DNA of 64,000 nucleotides from Siphonodentalium dalli (GCA_032622095.1 CP136069.1:53056760-53120759); one strand, 5' to 3'. Positions 33,878 through 46,898 are shown, numbered from the stretch's first letter. Numbers and translations are program-made. Notes: generated by a model from the sequence alone, not told the origin.

Positions 33878-34338
33878 TGTGACCCGCCATATCAAATCCA
33901 GTCGTAAGTCGGGATTTGTTTTACCCTGTGCCAATGCATTCTCTTATATATGCGAGTCGACCATAGGTCGCCTCGCATATATAAGAGAATGCATTGGCCT
34001 AACAATTTTTTATCATTTTTTTTAAATAAATGTTTCTTACAATTTATAGGAGATAAAATAAAAAAACATCCATTACCCTGCAGGGAGCCCCACACATATA
34101 TAGAAGCGTATAGAAGAGTGTCGTCTGCTCATGTTTGTCTGGGGCTCTGTATGGGTGAAATTATAAAATTGTTAAAGAATACAAGAAAAAAGTATTAAAA
34201 TTGTAAAAAAAATGTTAGGCCAATGCATTCTCTTAAATATGCGAGGCGACCTATGGTCGACTCGCATATATAAGAGAATGCATTGGCACAGGGTAAAACA
34301 ATCCCGACTTACGACTGAATTTGATATGGCGGGTCACA
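33878..34338. mobile_element. Composite fold-back element with two 69-nt hairpins
   Basis: The outer inverted ends read tgtgacccgccatatcaaat at both sides, followed by inverted arms around gtcgtaagtcgggatt. Inside sit two oppositely oriented 69-nt near-perfect hairpins (33930-33998 and 34219-34287) with stems gccaatgcattctcttatat and a gcgag/ctcgc neck. The same hairpin pair occurs in the two TTAA-flanked MITEs near 57.8 and 61.2 kb, but with different outer ends. No clear target duplication was found. Confidence 0.65.
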
Positions 34339-34976
34339 TTTGTGTTTCGTCCTCGTGTTTCGATATTGGGTTTATTGTTATCGAAAGCTGAATTAAGAAG
34401 ACAACAGATAAAGGAGCACACGATGCCTGTGGCATTACTACAATGGCGCTGACACGAGGAACATTAAATACCAATAGCGTTAGCGTGTTTACCGTGGGAA
34501 CGAGAGCACGCGAGTGTGGTGTCATTCGGTTACACCGTTGTTCGACCTAATTGCCTCGATAGACAATCAAGATAATTTACAAAATGACGCACATACCACG
34601 ACTGATCAATAGCTTACACTAACACGTCTGAACGGATTTGGTTGGCCCATGCTTAATAACATAAATATACTTAACCCGGTTTGAGATAATAAAACAGCTA
34701 GTTGCGCGTGTTCCATACAAGATAATATAAGATCGAACCAAGAGCCCATTCAGTCAGGGTTAATGGACGAGCTATACTGGAGATTCGTAAACCATTTAGT
34801 TGACGAATGTCCACTCGCGAGTCCATTAACCGACTAAAAACACAGTTTTAAAATATACAAGGAAAAGTTACATTTATACAGATGAACAATTCCGAGAAAA
34901 AAAAATCGATAAATGAGACGTTTACGAACGTTTTTCTGAAAATAAAATAGCCATTGGCTGACAATTATATAGTATA

Positions 34977-35436
34977 TCTAATATATATTTGAGGAAAGTT
35001 TGTCTGTCTGTGTGTGTGTCTGTCTGTGTGGCCGCGATGGACTCGGCTCGATCGAGTTCGACGAAACTTGGTACGGGCACGTTGTATCTCCCGGGAACCA
35101 ACATAGGCCCATCCGTTTGTCCGTGCGGCGTGACCTTGACCTTCGAATGACGTTGAAGTCATATCTCGGGATCCGCGGGTAAACGGCGGAAGTACCAAAA
35201 AGTCATCGAGGTAAACGGCGAGAGTACCAAATTTGGCGGAAACTGGTAGTTTGAGGCGCGGATGCCCGTGTGGCGTGACATTGACCTTTCAAATGACCTT
35301 GAACCTGTATCTCGGTATCCGCTGGTCCGATTTCTACCATTTTTGGGGTGTTGGTGTAGATGGGGATGCCAATACATTTCATAACTATAAAAAAACAACA
35401 CAACGACTCTCCCCGTCAGGACGGGTACCCAGCTAG
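34977..35436 (+). mobile_element. Short non-autonomous Helitron (460 bp)
   Basis: Starts TCTAATATATATTTGAGG plus (TGTC)n after an A, and ends in a cccgtcaggacggg hairpin, then 11 bases, then CTAG followed by T. The interior resembles other Helitrons here (cgatcgagttcgacgaaact). It has no ORF of note. Confidence 0.75.
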
Positions 35437-36301
35437 TCTAATATATATTTTGGGACTTCTGTTTGTCTGTTTGTTTGTTGTTTGTCTGTTAGCTATGGCC
35501 GCGAAAACTGCCGGGCGGATTTAGCCCAAACTTGCTATATAAGGGTAAAATCACAGATGGAATGTCATCGCATCGCTTCGGAGAACGTCAGAGCACTCAT
35601 TCTCCAATACCCCGCCACCGCAATGGGTATATAGTGCATGGGTTAATCGCGTGATAATTAAAGAGCGTTCGTATCCGCAGTGTCGTTGATAAAGAGCTTG
35701 GCAAAATTGTTAATAAATGCGTTTATGTCTCTTCGATAATTGCCTAATACAATTAAGGCGTGGAGTTTGTCCATTTTCCCATGAAAAATCGAATTCTACG
35801 ACCACCGGGTTCGAGATATGTTATTATTTCCGACATCGTCATTTTTGTCTCTCGAAATCACTTCGGCGTCAATTCATCCCCTGCGAGGCCTTCTAAAATT
35901 ATGTCTTCACTTTCCCAGTTATGCCCCAGGGTGTGGACTATGAGGAGAGATTTATTGCAAGTCATAAGATATTTTTTATTGCCCGGGAATGACATCATAA
36001 GAGTGCTGCTTTGTTTTGGACGGGTCAAACCCGTCAAATCGTTACCCCGACCTGACCTTGACCTTCAAAATGCCTGGTACCGTTTTCGACGGGTCAAATC
36101 GTGATCCCGACCAGACCTTCAAAATGGTCAATTCAAGGTCAAATCAGGTAAAACGGACGGATTTCGACGAAATTTTATACCTAGGGCTACTTTTGTCCGG
36201 GTGGTGTTTTGGACGGGTCAAATCGTTACCCGGACCTGACCTTGACCTTCAAAATGGTCAGTTCAAGGTCAAAGCCCGGACGAAGTCGGGTCACCTGCTA
36301 G
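35437..36301 (+). mobile_element. Non-autonomous Helitron abutting the previous one (865 bp)
   Basis: Begins TCTAATATATATTTTGGG immediately after the CTAG of the upstream Helitron and ends cggacgaagtcgggtcacct plus gCTAG followed by T. Internal blocks (gaccttgaccttcaaaatgg) are shared with the Helitron at 21079-22813. Two variants of an AATAAAGAGCG-like motif lie at 35657 and 35691. There is no helicase gene. Confidence 0.75.
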
Positions 36302-36689
36302 TCTAATTTATAATTGCGATGCAGTGGACATTTTTAGCATTTATAAATGAAATTTCAGCATCACTTAAGGCAGTGTTCAAATCAAAGTTACTCTTCGCGT
36401 GGCTTCTATATCAAAAGTTCACTCCCACGACAAAGGCTGCATTATTTTGATAAATGGTTCTTATATCATAGACACCACTATACTAGTTAAACAGACCTAT
36501 ATCACTAACTAGCGTTATACCTCTCAAAAGACCATGGATTATTGGAATCTGCATTTTAGAGAATTGATTGAAAGTTTTGTCCTTCTTTCAACTCTTTGTC
36601 TGATTCTGGATAATATATCATCTGGTAGGTTATTGAAGTTATTTGCACAAAATCTCCACCAAATTATATTTTCACTTTCCAGTGACCAA

Positions 36690-36850
36690 GAAAAGTTAGT
36701 CACTATGGCTCAATAACGCTAACATATTAGTCATTGTGACTTAGCTACGAATTAGTCACCATGACTATGATTGTAAATTAGTCGGAATGACCAAGAAAAA
36801 GTTGAGTTACGAAGAAAAATCTGAGTAATCAATCTTTGTCATAATGACTA
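36690..36850. repeat. Cluster of ttagtca motifs
   Basis: ttagtca/tgactaa words occur at least six times in both orientations within about 160 bases (ttagtcactatggct, attagtcattgtgac, attagtcaccatgac, cataatgactaagg). It may be the subterminal repeat of a small TIR element whose ends I could not define. Confidence 0.4.
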
Positions 36851-37279
36851 AGGGTTTTTCCCCAGTGTACTACATTTATATCACAACACTTGAACACTAT
36901 CCTAGTTTGTTTTGTTTTTTTCATAAGAACTAGTTTTATTTAGTTTAGATGTTAGGAATATATGTTCTGCTCAAAAACATGTAATATAATTCGTACATGT
37001 AAGTATGGATTATCTCATTCTGAAATGCAACATTATTTACAGTTTAAAAAATATTTCCATAAATGCAAATCAGTGCCATCAGATCTTTTGAATTCCCGGC
37101 TGAGAGAAACATGTATCTAAAAGGTGAACAAGAGCATCGCTAGGAAATGGCAAAATATGCCCTTTAGCCATTTCAAATTGTATAGTACCACAAAATACAA
37201 TAACAATTTGAGCTTACAAAAAAAATCTGATATATCTCTAATTACAATACCAAAATGCGGCCAAATTCTAAGTAAGTCA

Positions 37280-37730
37280 TGTGAAAATAATGGGACAGAA
37301 CCCATATTCGAACCTGGCCTGAATTTTTGGCTAGGAAATAAACATACCAACTTTGGTTTAGATCAAACTATAGTTATTGTTCGCAAACCGAAATGTTATG
37401 CAATCGGTCAAATTATAAGTCGTAACAAGGCCGTAAACCATGTAAAACAAATTGGACGGTACCCATATTCGAACATGGCATGTATGTTTGCTGGGAAATA
37501 CATATACCAACTTTTGTTCTGATCAAATAATCCAAACTCGAGTTATCGGTCGGAAACAAAGACTATTAACAGACTGTCAAATTCTAAGTCGAAAAAGGGC
37601 CGTAACTTATGTAAAAACAATTGTACGGAACCCATATTCGAACTTGGTCTGTCTTTTTAGCTGGGAAATACACATACCAACTTTAATTGTGTTCAAAACA
37701 AATAATCCAAAATTGAGTTATCGGTCGGAA
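37280..37730 (+). repeat. Three-copy tandem repeat, period about 170 bp
   Basis: Units are marked by cccatattcgaac at about 37298, 37471 and 37640, each followed by ggctgggaaatacacatacc-like sequence. The 132- and 113-codon frames here run through the repeat units and are not supported as genes. Confidence 0.65.
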
Positions 37731-38211
37731 ACCACCAAACAAGTTAACGGATGTTACATAATACCACCTTTTTTTCTTCAAAATGGCGTATAAAAAATAT
37801 GCGTTTTGCTTTCGGACGTTCTAGTTGGTGGGGGGGGGGGGGGGTCTTCGTGATGCTGTTTCTTATGGATGATTACGGATAATGTCATCGCTTCATTCGC
37901 CTGAGTGGCGATTAGTTTAAATAGTATTTATTCCATGAATACATGTAACACTACATCAAAATTAGTATGTAACGCCATGGACCGGATTCGACATCAACCG
38001 ATTGGGTTGCTTATATGAGTCGTTTCAGCGGAATCAGTTTCTATCCATACCACCTAGCGAGAGAGTTATGGTCTGCTTTATAATTTCGTACGAAATATCA
38101 TTTTAATTAAGATGTCACTGTCGTTTCGTGTAGCCGCGTCTTGCGAGGTGGTATGGGCGTTCGGTAACGGCATTGTGTGTAGAACATATAATGAAGAGCA
38201 GTACTTGTAGT

Positions 38212-39090
38212 TTTGGGGGGCTAACCCCGTGATTCTCGGAAGGACCGAGTTGTCTTCACCTTAACCCCTCATTTTCAGCTTTTATTTTAGAACATAAAAA
38301 AGAAAAGAAACAATTATTACAAAGATGTTTTTTTTTTTTTGGGTGCTGTTTCTTTCCAGAAGATGGGTGGACGTAAATTTTGAATGTCTCCGCTGTTTTT
38401 GTTGTTGTTGTTGCCGTCGATCTTCTTTCCATTTATTATACTCTTTCTACCATTTCTTTCCGAAAGTCTTCCGTCGTTTTTAGAATCAAGCTGCTGTTTC
38501 CTCATCTTCGGAGGGCGACGCCGGACTCTCCATGTATCTCGGCGTCGCAGGGACGGAGGTCGTAGATTCCGTCCCTGGTGGAGACTGGCTGGGTGTTGCT
38601 GCCAACTCCACATCGAAAACAGGGGCGGAGAAGTCCGGGTGACATCGGTGTCCCTGTGTCCGCTGTCTACGTCGACTGTAGGGACATCCGGGGTGACTTC
38701 GGCGTCCCTGCTCCTGCTGGTGGTGGTGACATCTACAGCAGGCCGATCTTCTGGCCCCGAGGCCAAGTGGGGGGGACTGGAAGTCTCTCAATTCTCATCT
38801 GTCTCCACATGGCTTTCCTGTCGGCGTCTCTGTGGCGTCCTGAGGGTCTTCTTCCTCTTCTTGTCGGTGGTCATGGCATCCCCGGACCGGTGGAGTCCGG
38901 TCGGTCCACCCAGGCCACGACCGATAGAGGGTTCTACCGGGGTGACCTGGCACTTCAAAACCACATCCAGTCTGCCCGTATTAGCATGGAGAGACCAGCT
39001 AACAAAATGGGCAGACTGGAAACCGCTCACCCTGTGGACCTGGCTGGGGATTACATCCATAGTCAGCCAAGCCCAACATTGGAAATAGAA
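38212..39090 (-). pseudogene. Basic-ORF retroelement-like family, copy C
   Basis: Reads on the minus strand. An N-terminal segment (39060-38788) shares GFQS, VSW, TPVEPS and GPTGLHRSG blocks with copy B. A frame change then leads to a MASG-starting Ser/Thr-rich segment (38766-38317), and the common hairpin tail with ggttagccccc ends the unit at 38212. The 234-codon frame on the plus strand is only the antisense of this GC-rich unit. Frameshifts show decay. The function is unknown. Confidence 0.5.
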
Positions 39091-40028
39091 GACAACAATA
39101 TTTTTGTCAACATATATACTGATTCATTCATTAGTGTCCCCGATCTGGGGTGGGTTGCATCGAATCGAATCTATCGCCGTTTCGATGTCGATATCGAATA
39201 GAATCTCGAGTTTGAATCGAACTGTGTTCATTAATTGCGTTTTATGTGTAATTTGTAATGTTGGTTTTACAGCTGTACCCATCGCATTCAGGCAGTTGAG
39301 GGATACTGTACCCACATGTTAGTGTTGGTTTCTATAGTCCCTGCTTCGCATAATAAGGTAACCATATTTCCATTGTGTGAACGTCTGTTGAGTACGAATT
39401 AATCCTACGGATGGCAGATTAGCCGGAATGCAAAAATATAACTATCGTCGTCGAGTAATTTTTGTACAGTTTTCAAGCAAATGTATCAAATAAATATTAT
39501 ATTATATTATATATGCATACTAGTCCCATATACTCATTTAAGTTATTGTATAGCCACTAGTCAGTGAGTGGCTTAAGTTTAAGCCGCGTATCAGCATAAT
39601 ACCCAATCCACTTTCCGCCAATTAATTTGATTACTTATGGCTCGAGCCATAAATCAAATTTATATCAAATTATTAACTTTGATTTTAGGTAACCTGTTAA
39701 CCTGAACGTCTGCAAAATAAAATACACCTTCGGCTCAAATTACTTATTGTTCTATTCATTATCGATATTATCGTTGTTATAACCAGGTTATAACCGGAAT
39801 TTATTGAAATTGGCGTAGAATAACCCTTTAAGTCATCTTCATATATGTAACACTTACTAACTGAAAATTAAACCGAGTCCCTTTCGGACTTCAGGTGGAG
39901 AAATTAATTGGATTGTCGATTAATCATATATTATTTATGTAATCCCTGATTATTTGGTAGCTGCTTAGCATCTGCATGGTGAACCAATTGGGAGCAATGG
40001 GATAAATCAATGCCAATATATTATTTCG

Positions 40029-40125
40029 AGGTCTCCATGGGCGAGTTGCATAGCGTAATGTACTGACATGTCTCCTGGAAGCTAGTTCGATTCCCAGTAT
40101 AGCAATATATGTGTTATCTACAAAA
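40029..40125 (+). repeat. tRNA-like SINE head
   Basis: A perfect B-box-like agttcgattccc at 40083-40094 lies about 40 bases after a weak A-box-like gttgcatagcgtaatgta. It does not fold as a clean tRNA, so a decayed tRNA-derived SINE is more likely. Confidence 0.4.
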
Positions 40126-40609
40126 TAGGAAGGTGTCGGTGTTCTTTAGCTGGGTTCGTCACTTGTTTTCGACAGTATATTCATCTCACACTCCAATTTA
40201 AAACTAACCACCGACCCAAGCTGTCGCTCGGTCATCCCGTACAGGAAACCATTCCCTACTTTTTCGTCTGCCCCCTTTATACATACCAACTATATCAATT
40301 TTTTCAGGGAATCAATAGCCGATGGGTGTATGACATTACTCTTGATAAACTATTTTTACGGGATACTACGTTAAACGGGTCACAAAACATGAACTTATAT
40401 CGGGCTACGCAATCATACATAGCTTCGACATCGCGCTTCGACCAATACGGACCAAAGTGGAAAAACTTGTGTCTCAATCCCTTTGCGTTGTATGTAATTG
40501 CATTAAAATATGTTTACACTAAATAACCATCTGCTCAGTCTGTTATTGTGCCATTAATAATATAAAGTTATTATAAAATGTTGTGTACAGTATCTGTTTA
40601 TCTTGAACG

Positions 40610-40696
40610 AGTCTAGGTTGTGGTGAAAAGTCACATTGGACGAGACACGCAGTGTCGAGTCCAAAATGAATTTTCACCACAACCTGGACGAGTAGA
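40610..40696. repeat. Perfect-armed short palindrome
   Basis: The arms ctaggttgtggtgaaaa and ttttcaccacaacctgg enclose a second stem, tggacgagacac/gtgtcgagtcca. The whole forms a hairpin of about 85 nt. Confidence 0.65.
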
Positions 40697-41194
40697 CAAC
40701 ATTGTATAATGACATTTTTATTATCCATTTGTATGTTTATCCAAATTATGGGAATACAACTTTTGTAGTTATTTTTTGGTTTTTGTCTGCACGTAATTCT
40801 CTATATAAGCCTGTATTTTGATCACCAGAAAGCATGATTTGGAAAAGTAAACACGGAAGTGAAAAAAAACTCAACGTGGAAGTAAAACGTATGCTAAACC
40901 CACCAGTGTTGCGCGCGCGCATCACAATTTCACCGATTCATTTCGCAAGTTAATTCTTGTCGTCACAGAGGCCCGATAAAAAAAGTGATATTCCACACTT
41001 GGGAGTCCAATATTACATTCGAGAGTCCAATATGACTTTTTCCCGGATTATCACGTGGCGGCTTTTGCCCAATCAGAAAAGGTGTTAGTTAAGGGATGGA
41101 TATTAAAACTGATGATGTGAAATGACTAACACCTAATAACAATCCAATAACCCAGTACTCACATGATACCGGTGGTTGAATATTTGGACGATTT

Positions 41195-42194
41195 TAGTGA
41201 TGCGGACCGGAACGCTTTGGACCGGGTGTCACTGGACCGGACCGCTTTTTGCTGCCGGTCCGGTACTCTCCGGTCCGGTCCACTATTTTACTTCAGTTAT
41301 AATAAACTATCGCGAATATTATTGCGTATTTGCCGTCATATCAATTAGCAACGATATATTGACACATTCAAGTGGTTAATATCTATTAAACGTTTGATGC
41401 CACGAAAAAAATGTATAGATGTACTTTGTACATGTCACTTTCCTTAAAATGTATTAGTGTAACACTGGCCAACACTATATAGCACCCTATCAATGCGACA
41501 AACATGCAACTGAATGCGTATTGAACTATTTGTCATAAACAGTGTAACATGGCATCAACTAATCAATTTAGATGGATATCGAATCGAGTATTCTATTGTT
41601 TTTCACAGTTATAATTATCGAAGAAACATGGAAACCACATTACATAGTTCATACACAAGACAGTCACATTAATCCAATAGTAGTTGTACTTAGGTATATA
41701 ACTGTAATTGTCAGGACTATACAATCAGTCATCACAATCTCCAAGACTCCAATATTAATGTAGTAGTCATATTAGTACACATTTGTATAATTGTCATCAG
41801 TATAGTTATTTCGTTTAAATTTCAATTTAATGAAAATAAGTATGATACGAATCATGCATACGATCAGTTGAGTGCCATGTTAGATTGGTTATAACACATT
41901 CTGACCCTAGCTATATATCTGTCCAATACATTTAATTGGTGCATGTTCGCATTACTAGAAATACTATTATCGTGCATCGTTCCCAGTATATCCCATCAGA
42001 GACAGACTATACAGAGTAAAAACTTTGAGAAAACAGAGAATTCATTAACATATAGCCTATTATAGGTGGACCGGACCGTTTTGGACCGGTCCAGGCATGT
42101 GTACCGGACCGGAATGGTTTGGACCGGACCGGACTGGACCGCCTTGGCAGTGGACCGGACCACCCAAGGGGGTCCGGTCCGGTCCGCATCACTA
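41195..42194. mobile_element. hAT-like non-autonomous element (1 kb) with 8-bp target duplication
   Basis: Terminal repeats TAGTGATGCGGACCGGA at both ends are flanked by a perfect direct repeat gacgattt (41187-41194 and 42195-42202). Subterminal zones are saturated with ggaccggacc motifs in both orientations. An 8-bp duplication and a TAG-type start fit the hAT superfamily. The middle (41300-42050) has no transposase frame. Confidence 0.8.
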
Positions 42195-42202
42195 GACGAT
42201 TT

Positions 42203-42939
42203 AAGTCCAAATTTGTATTCAAAGGTCGGCGAAAGTAGGAAAATGTATCGTGTTTGTACTTCTAGAGATCGAAGGTACCAAGACAATGGAAAACTACCTT
42301 CGACATCAATGTTTATAATTTAGATTTCTCGACGAATAAGCTAGCAAATAACATGAATTAGGTATTAAATTACTATCATGTCTATGTTATATATAAGATA
42401 CGGCTGTGGTATTACATCTATTGACGCAAACTATATATATGTACGTCGATGAAAAAACTAGATTCGGTGTTTACAATAAGAATTTCGATTTCCGCTGATT
42501 TATTCTATATAATGGGGCATACATTGTACAAAATTGTAGATCTAGCAAAATGAATGTAATTTTTGCAAAAATATTTCCACTACTCAAAATCTATTTTCCA
42601 AACATTGATTTCGAAGGCAGTTTCCATTTTTCGTAGTACCTTTGCATTTGGGTGCTAATCGATCTATATATGTACAAAAACGACTGCTTCGCTCGAACGA
42701 ATGGATTATTGTTATGGAATAGATGCTAAACATAATTTTAATACCAGGTTTGCTTATGGTATTGCTTTTTCGCTGTACAAATTACATTTTACAGCTGATC
42801 CCGCATCCTTGATTTCGACAATTTTAGGATCGGTCATGCAGTTTTTGGCCGAATAATGAAACATCCTATGTTCGCCGAGCGGCGCGGGTTAACATGTTTG
42901 GTCGGAACGAATATCGAGCTTTCGTTAGACACTAAATGA
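42203..42939. other. No recognisable feature
   Basis: AT-rich sequence with no domain-bearing frame. It ends with the left copy of the 10-bp direct repeat of the large fold-back element. Confidence 0.5.
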
Positions 42940-42950
42940 GCCCTCAACGG

Positions 42951-44640
42951 GGTGTGACTAATTACCGCCCGGGACCGCCCGGGGCCGCCCGGGTGGCTCC
43001 ACGTGACCGTGGACACAATATCTCGACGTTATAACGTAGCCACATGCCACCTGAGGGCAACATAGAAAAATTTACTCGCTCGCGCGTCTCCGGTCGGTCA
43101 TATTAACCCCACAAATGCCGATATTGGCTAAAAGAGCCTGTGTGATTACTTTGTCTTCGTGTGTTTTCAGACAGATTATTTTGGTGATTCTCGGTAGTGC
43201 AATACACATGAGTGTTAATTCCATATATTGACTCGTTGAGGCGTCCACGGCCGATGTTATTAACCCCTCAAATTGCGGTAAAATAGTGTATAAACAAAAA
43301 AACCTTGGGACCACCCGTGACCGCCCGGGCGGCCCCATGGGCGCGTGGACACTATATCTCGAATTTATAACATAGCGACATACCCCACGAGGTCAACCTA
43401 GAAAATGTTACTCGCTCGCTCGACTCCGGCAGGTGTTATTAATCCCTCAAAATCCGATAAAATGGTATATAAACAAAAAGAACATTGGGACCGCCCGGGA
43501 CGCCCCGTGGGCCCTTGGACACTATATCTCGACGTTATAACGTAGCGACATACCCCACGAGGTTAACATAGAAAATGGTACTCGCTTGCCCGACTCCGGT
43601 CGGTGTTATTAACCCCTCAAAATCCGATAAAATGGTATATAAACAAAAAGAACACTGAGACCACCCGGGACCTCCCGTGATGCCCCATGGGCCCGCGGAC
43701 ACGATATATCGAATGTTATAACGTAGCGACATACCCCACGAGGTCAACATATACAATGGTACTCGCTCACTCGACTCCGGCCGGTGTTATTAAGCCCTCA
43801 AAATCCGATAAAATGGTATATAATCAAAAATAACATTGGGACCGCCCGGGCGGCCCCCTGGGCCCGTGGACACTATATCTCGACGTTATAACGTAGCGAC
43901 ATACCCCACGAGGTCAACCTAGAAAATGTTACTCGCTCGCTCGACTCCGGCCGGTGTTATTAACCACTCAAAATCCGATAAAATGGTATATAAACAAAAA
44001 GAACATTGGGACCGCCCGGGAGGCCCCATGGGCCCGTGGACACTATATCTCGACGTTATAACGTAGCGACATACCCCACGAGGTCAACATAGAACAATGT
44101 ACCCGCTTGCCCGACTCCGACCGGTGTTATTAAACCCTCAAAATCTTATAAAATGGTATATAAACAAAAAGAACACTGATACCACCGGGACCGCCCGGGA
44201 GGCCCAATGGGCCCGTGGACACGATATCTCGACGTTATAACTTGGCGACATACCCCACGAGGTCAACATATACAATGGTACTCGCTCACTCGACTCCGGC
44301 TGGTGTTATTAACCCCTCAAAATCCAATAAAATGGTATATAATCAAAAAGAACATTGGGACCGCCCGGGCGGCCCCCTGGGCCCATGGGCACTATATCTC
44401 GACGTTATAACGTAGCGACATACCCCACGAGGTCAACCTAGAAAATGTTACTCGCTCACTCGACTCCGATCGGTATTATTAACCCCATAAAAATCCGATA
44501 TTGGCTAAGAGGGCACGGACAGCTCGGTGTCTTCTTTTGATTTCGGACAGCATATTTTGATGATGCATGGTAGTGCAATACCACCTGATAGTGACTTCCA
44601 TATATTGACTTGCAGACGCGTCAACACAAAATCCCGCAAA
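42951..44640 (+). repeat. Left arm tandem array of the fold-back element
   Basis: About eight units, each with the palindromic core acgttataacgt (near 43028, 43366, 43533, 43714, 43884, 44054, 44233 and 44403), a cataccccacgaggtcaac block and a gaccgcccgggcggcccc block. Two units carry a longer insert (about 43120-43250 and 44490-44620) containing tcagacagattattttggtg-like sequence. Confidence 0.85.
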
Positions 44641-45239
44641 ATACCGTATCTCCATAAATATTCGGCCCTACATGATCGTAAATATCGCAATTTTCTTGAA
44701 TGTTTTCAATAAAAATTAATAACTTTACACCTATAATTTTTATATTTTGACACGAGCGGGTGTAATTGTGTTGATTTCGACAGCAACTGCTTGTCTGAAG
44801 AGAGCCGCGGCAGATGTTTGAATGTGTTGATGTCAATTGGCAGTAAAACGGTATCGCAATTGTTATATTGTATACATTAACCCGTTCACAATAATTAGAA
44901 GACATATTGGCGGATTTAAACCGAAACTGTGTTTTCATAACACTTGGGGAAGACGAACAGGTAATCTCGTGACAACAGTGGAGATTTGCGATGAGGTTAC
45001 CGTGTTTTTATTGCAATCGAAATGGTCGTAATCCCAAAATCTTCTTGGTGCTAGACAATAGCGATCAATATGACGAAGAGAGTATTTGTGATACTGGAAA
45101 CCCGTGTACTTAATTTGCTTACCGACCAATCACACGATATTTCGTTACGGGGTAGATTATATAAAATCGTGTGTGAATTAAAAATAATTCTGGCAGAAGG
45201 TGGAGCGAACAAGTCAGATTTTATTTGGCTTAATTAGTT

Positions 45240-46330
45240 CCTTTTTGTCAGAGCGTCGGTACGAGTGAGTTGTGCGGTCTGTAACCTTTATTGGAAGCAA
45301 CCGCCCTCGTGCTGATGCCGGCGAGTGAGACGGTTTTGGATTAGGCTTAGCGCGACGGACAATGGAGCTAATCCCTGACGCCGCGTTAGCTGCAATACAA
45401 AGATCTCAAATAGTGGACACTGTTAGCTGGAGTCTCCAGTCTAACAGGGGCTATTTGGTTCTTTGTGTTGAATTCCGGACGGAGGATGCTGGTATCCAGA
45501 GATCTTCTACCCGGAGCAGGAACGCCAAGACCAGTCGTACCATGAAAGAGGAGCCTCCTAAGAGAAAGACACCATCTCGAAGGAGAAGGGACGTAGCCAG
45601 ACGAGCGAAATGGAAGAAAAAGAAGGGGATGACTGTTGTGTGGTTCAGCCATCCAGTGTCACAGCCGGTAGGCCGGAGTTGTCTGAGAGACGCCCAGACG
45701 ACCCGGCCTGCATGGAGACAGGTGACATCAGACTAGTTAGCAGGGACTCCGTATATCTGCCGGAGGTCCCTGCTGTCGGCGCAGAGACGAGCGGAGACAG
45801 GGACGCGGATACCACCCCGATGTTCCTGCCGCCAGTTTCGACGTGGAAATGGAAACACCACCCAGCCATTCTCCACAAGGGGCGGAATCTACCATCACCG
45901 CCCCTCCGACGCCGAGGTATGAAGAGAAGCCGGCGACGTCCATCACCAAAGAACAGATGGAAAAACAACGAGAAAGATCAAGACAGCGATCGTAACACAC
46001 CACGCAGCAGGAAAGACTTACCACCTCACCAAATACGAATTCTTCCTGCTGCGTGATCGCCAGGTCTACTGGCATCGAGACAAAAATGAGAGAACATCTG
46101 GGACAGTAACAGTCAACCCAACACAGACATATGGCCAGTTCACACTGGCCTATTCAAAGCATCCAAGACCACCAGAAAAAAGAAAATGATCACCACAAAG
46201 AATCTCTAAATTGCTATCTTTTTTTCATTTTTTTCTTCTTCTTATTTCTCTAATAAAATCAATATCATGAGGGATTAAGGAAAGGGCCCTTCGGCCCTTT
46301 CGACAATCCCGGGGCTAGCTACCCCAAACA
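45240..46330 (+). pseudogene. Basic-ORF retroelement-like family, copy D
   Basis: The longest copy. The frame from 45362 encodes a VSWSLQSNRG-type block, then a PPKRKTPSRRRRD basic block ending RAKWKKKKG. A second overlapping frame (45610-46056) carries the Pro/Ser/Thr-rich part. The unit ends with ggattaagg, a gggcccttcggccc hairpin and atcccggggc at about 46267-46330. The order of blocks matches copies B and C. The frame change suggests it is broken, though a programmed shift cannot be excluded. It sits in the loop of the fold-back element. The family is unrecognised; a gag/ORF1-like origin is a guess. Confidence 0.5.
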
Positions 46331-46666
46331 ACCCAATTAAAAATTCTAAATATCTTAAACTCATGCGACCACGTATTCGATTCACGATTCCATCCATGGT
46401 GCTGTATCCGTGTTCCGTCTGCTCGACTGAAGCTGAAGATGAGTCAATATATTTTATATGGGGGGGGGGGGGGGGGGGGTGACCATATTACATATTATAT
46501 ATTTTATTTATTAGCTCAACATATGGAGAGTATGATGACCTCCATCACCGGGAATAATGTTTTCAGTCCTTGCCCAAAAGGTCGTGGGTTGGGTTGCAAT
46601 ATGGGGAGGTACTTTGACCAGGAAAATCATATAATACATGTCCAGTTGACATCAGAGGTCTTAAAA

Positions 46667-46898
46667 TGGCACTAATTATTAATAAAATAAAATCATTAAT
46701 TATATAACCAAAATTGTTGAAATCTGATCGGTGAAAATTGAAACATGTGGGTGAAATTGGCCCATGGCGTGTCAAGAGAAAAGGGCACTAAGTATTGGTA
46801 AAATAAAATAATTAATTTTATAACCAAAATTTTTACAATCTGATCGGTGAGAATTGAAACATGTGGGTAGAATTAGCCCACAGCGTGTCAAGAGTTAT
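46667..46898 (+). repeat. Two-copy tandem, period about 122 bp
   Basis: The block from taaaataaaat through tctgatcggtga and gaaacatgtgggt to gcgtgtcaagag occurs twice with few differences. It lies within the loop of the fold-back element, close to a 20-G run at 46460-46479. Confidence 0.75.

Noticed and set aside
38384-39088. 234-codon plus-strand ORF, the longest frame near 38 kb
   Set aside because: It is antisense to the GC-rich repeat unit whose protein blocks on the minus strand match two other copies; the plus frame is not conserved in them.
40029-40125. A functional tRNA gene
   Set aside because: The B box is good but no acceptor stem or cloverleaf can be paired; a SINE head is more plausible.
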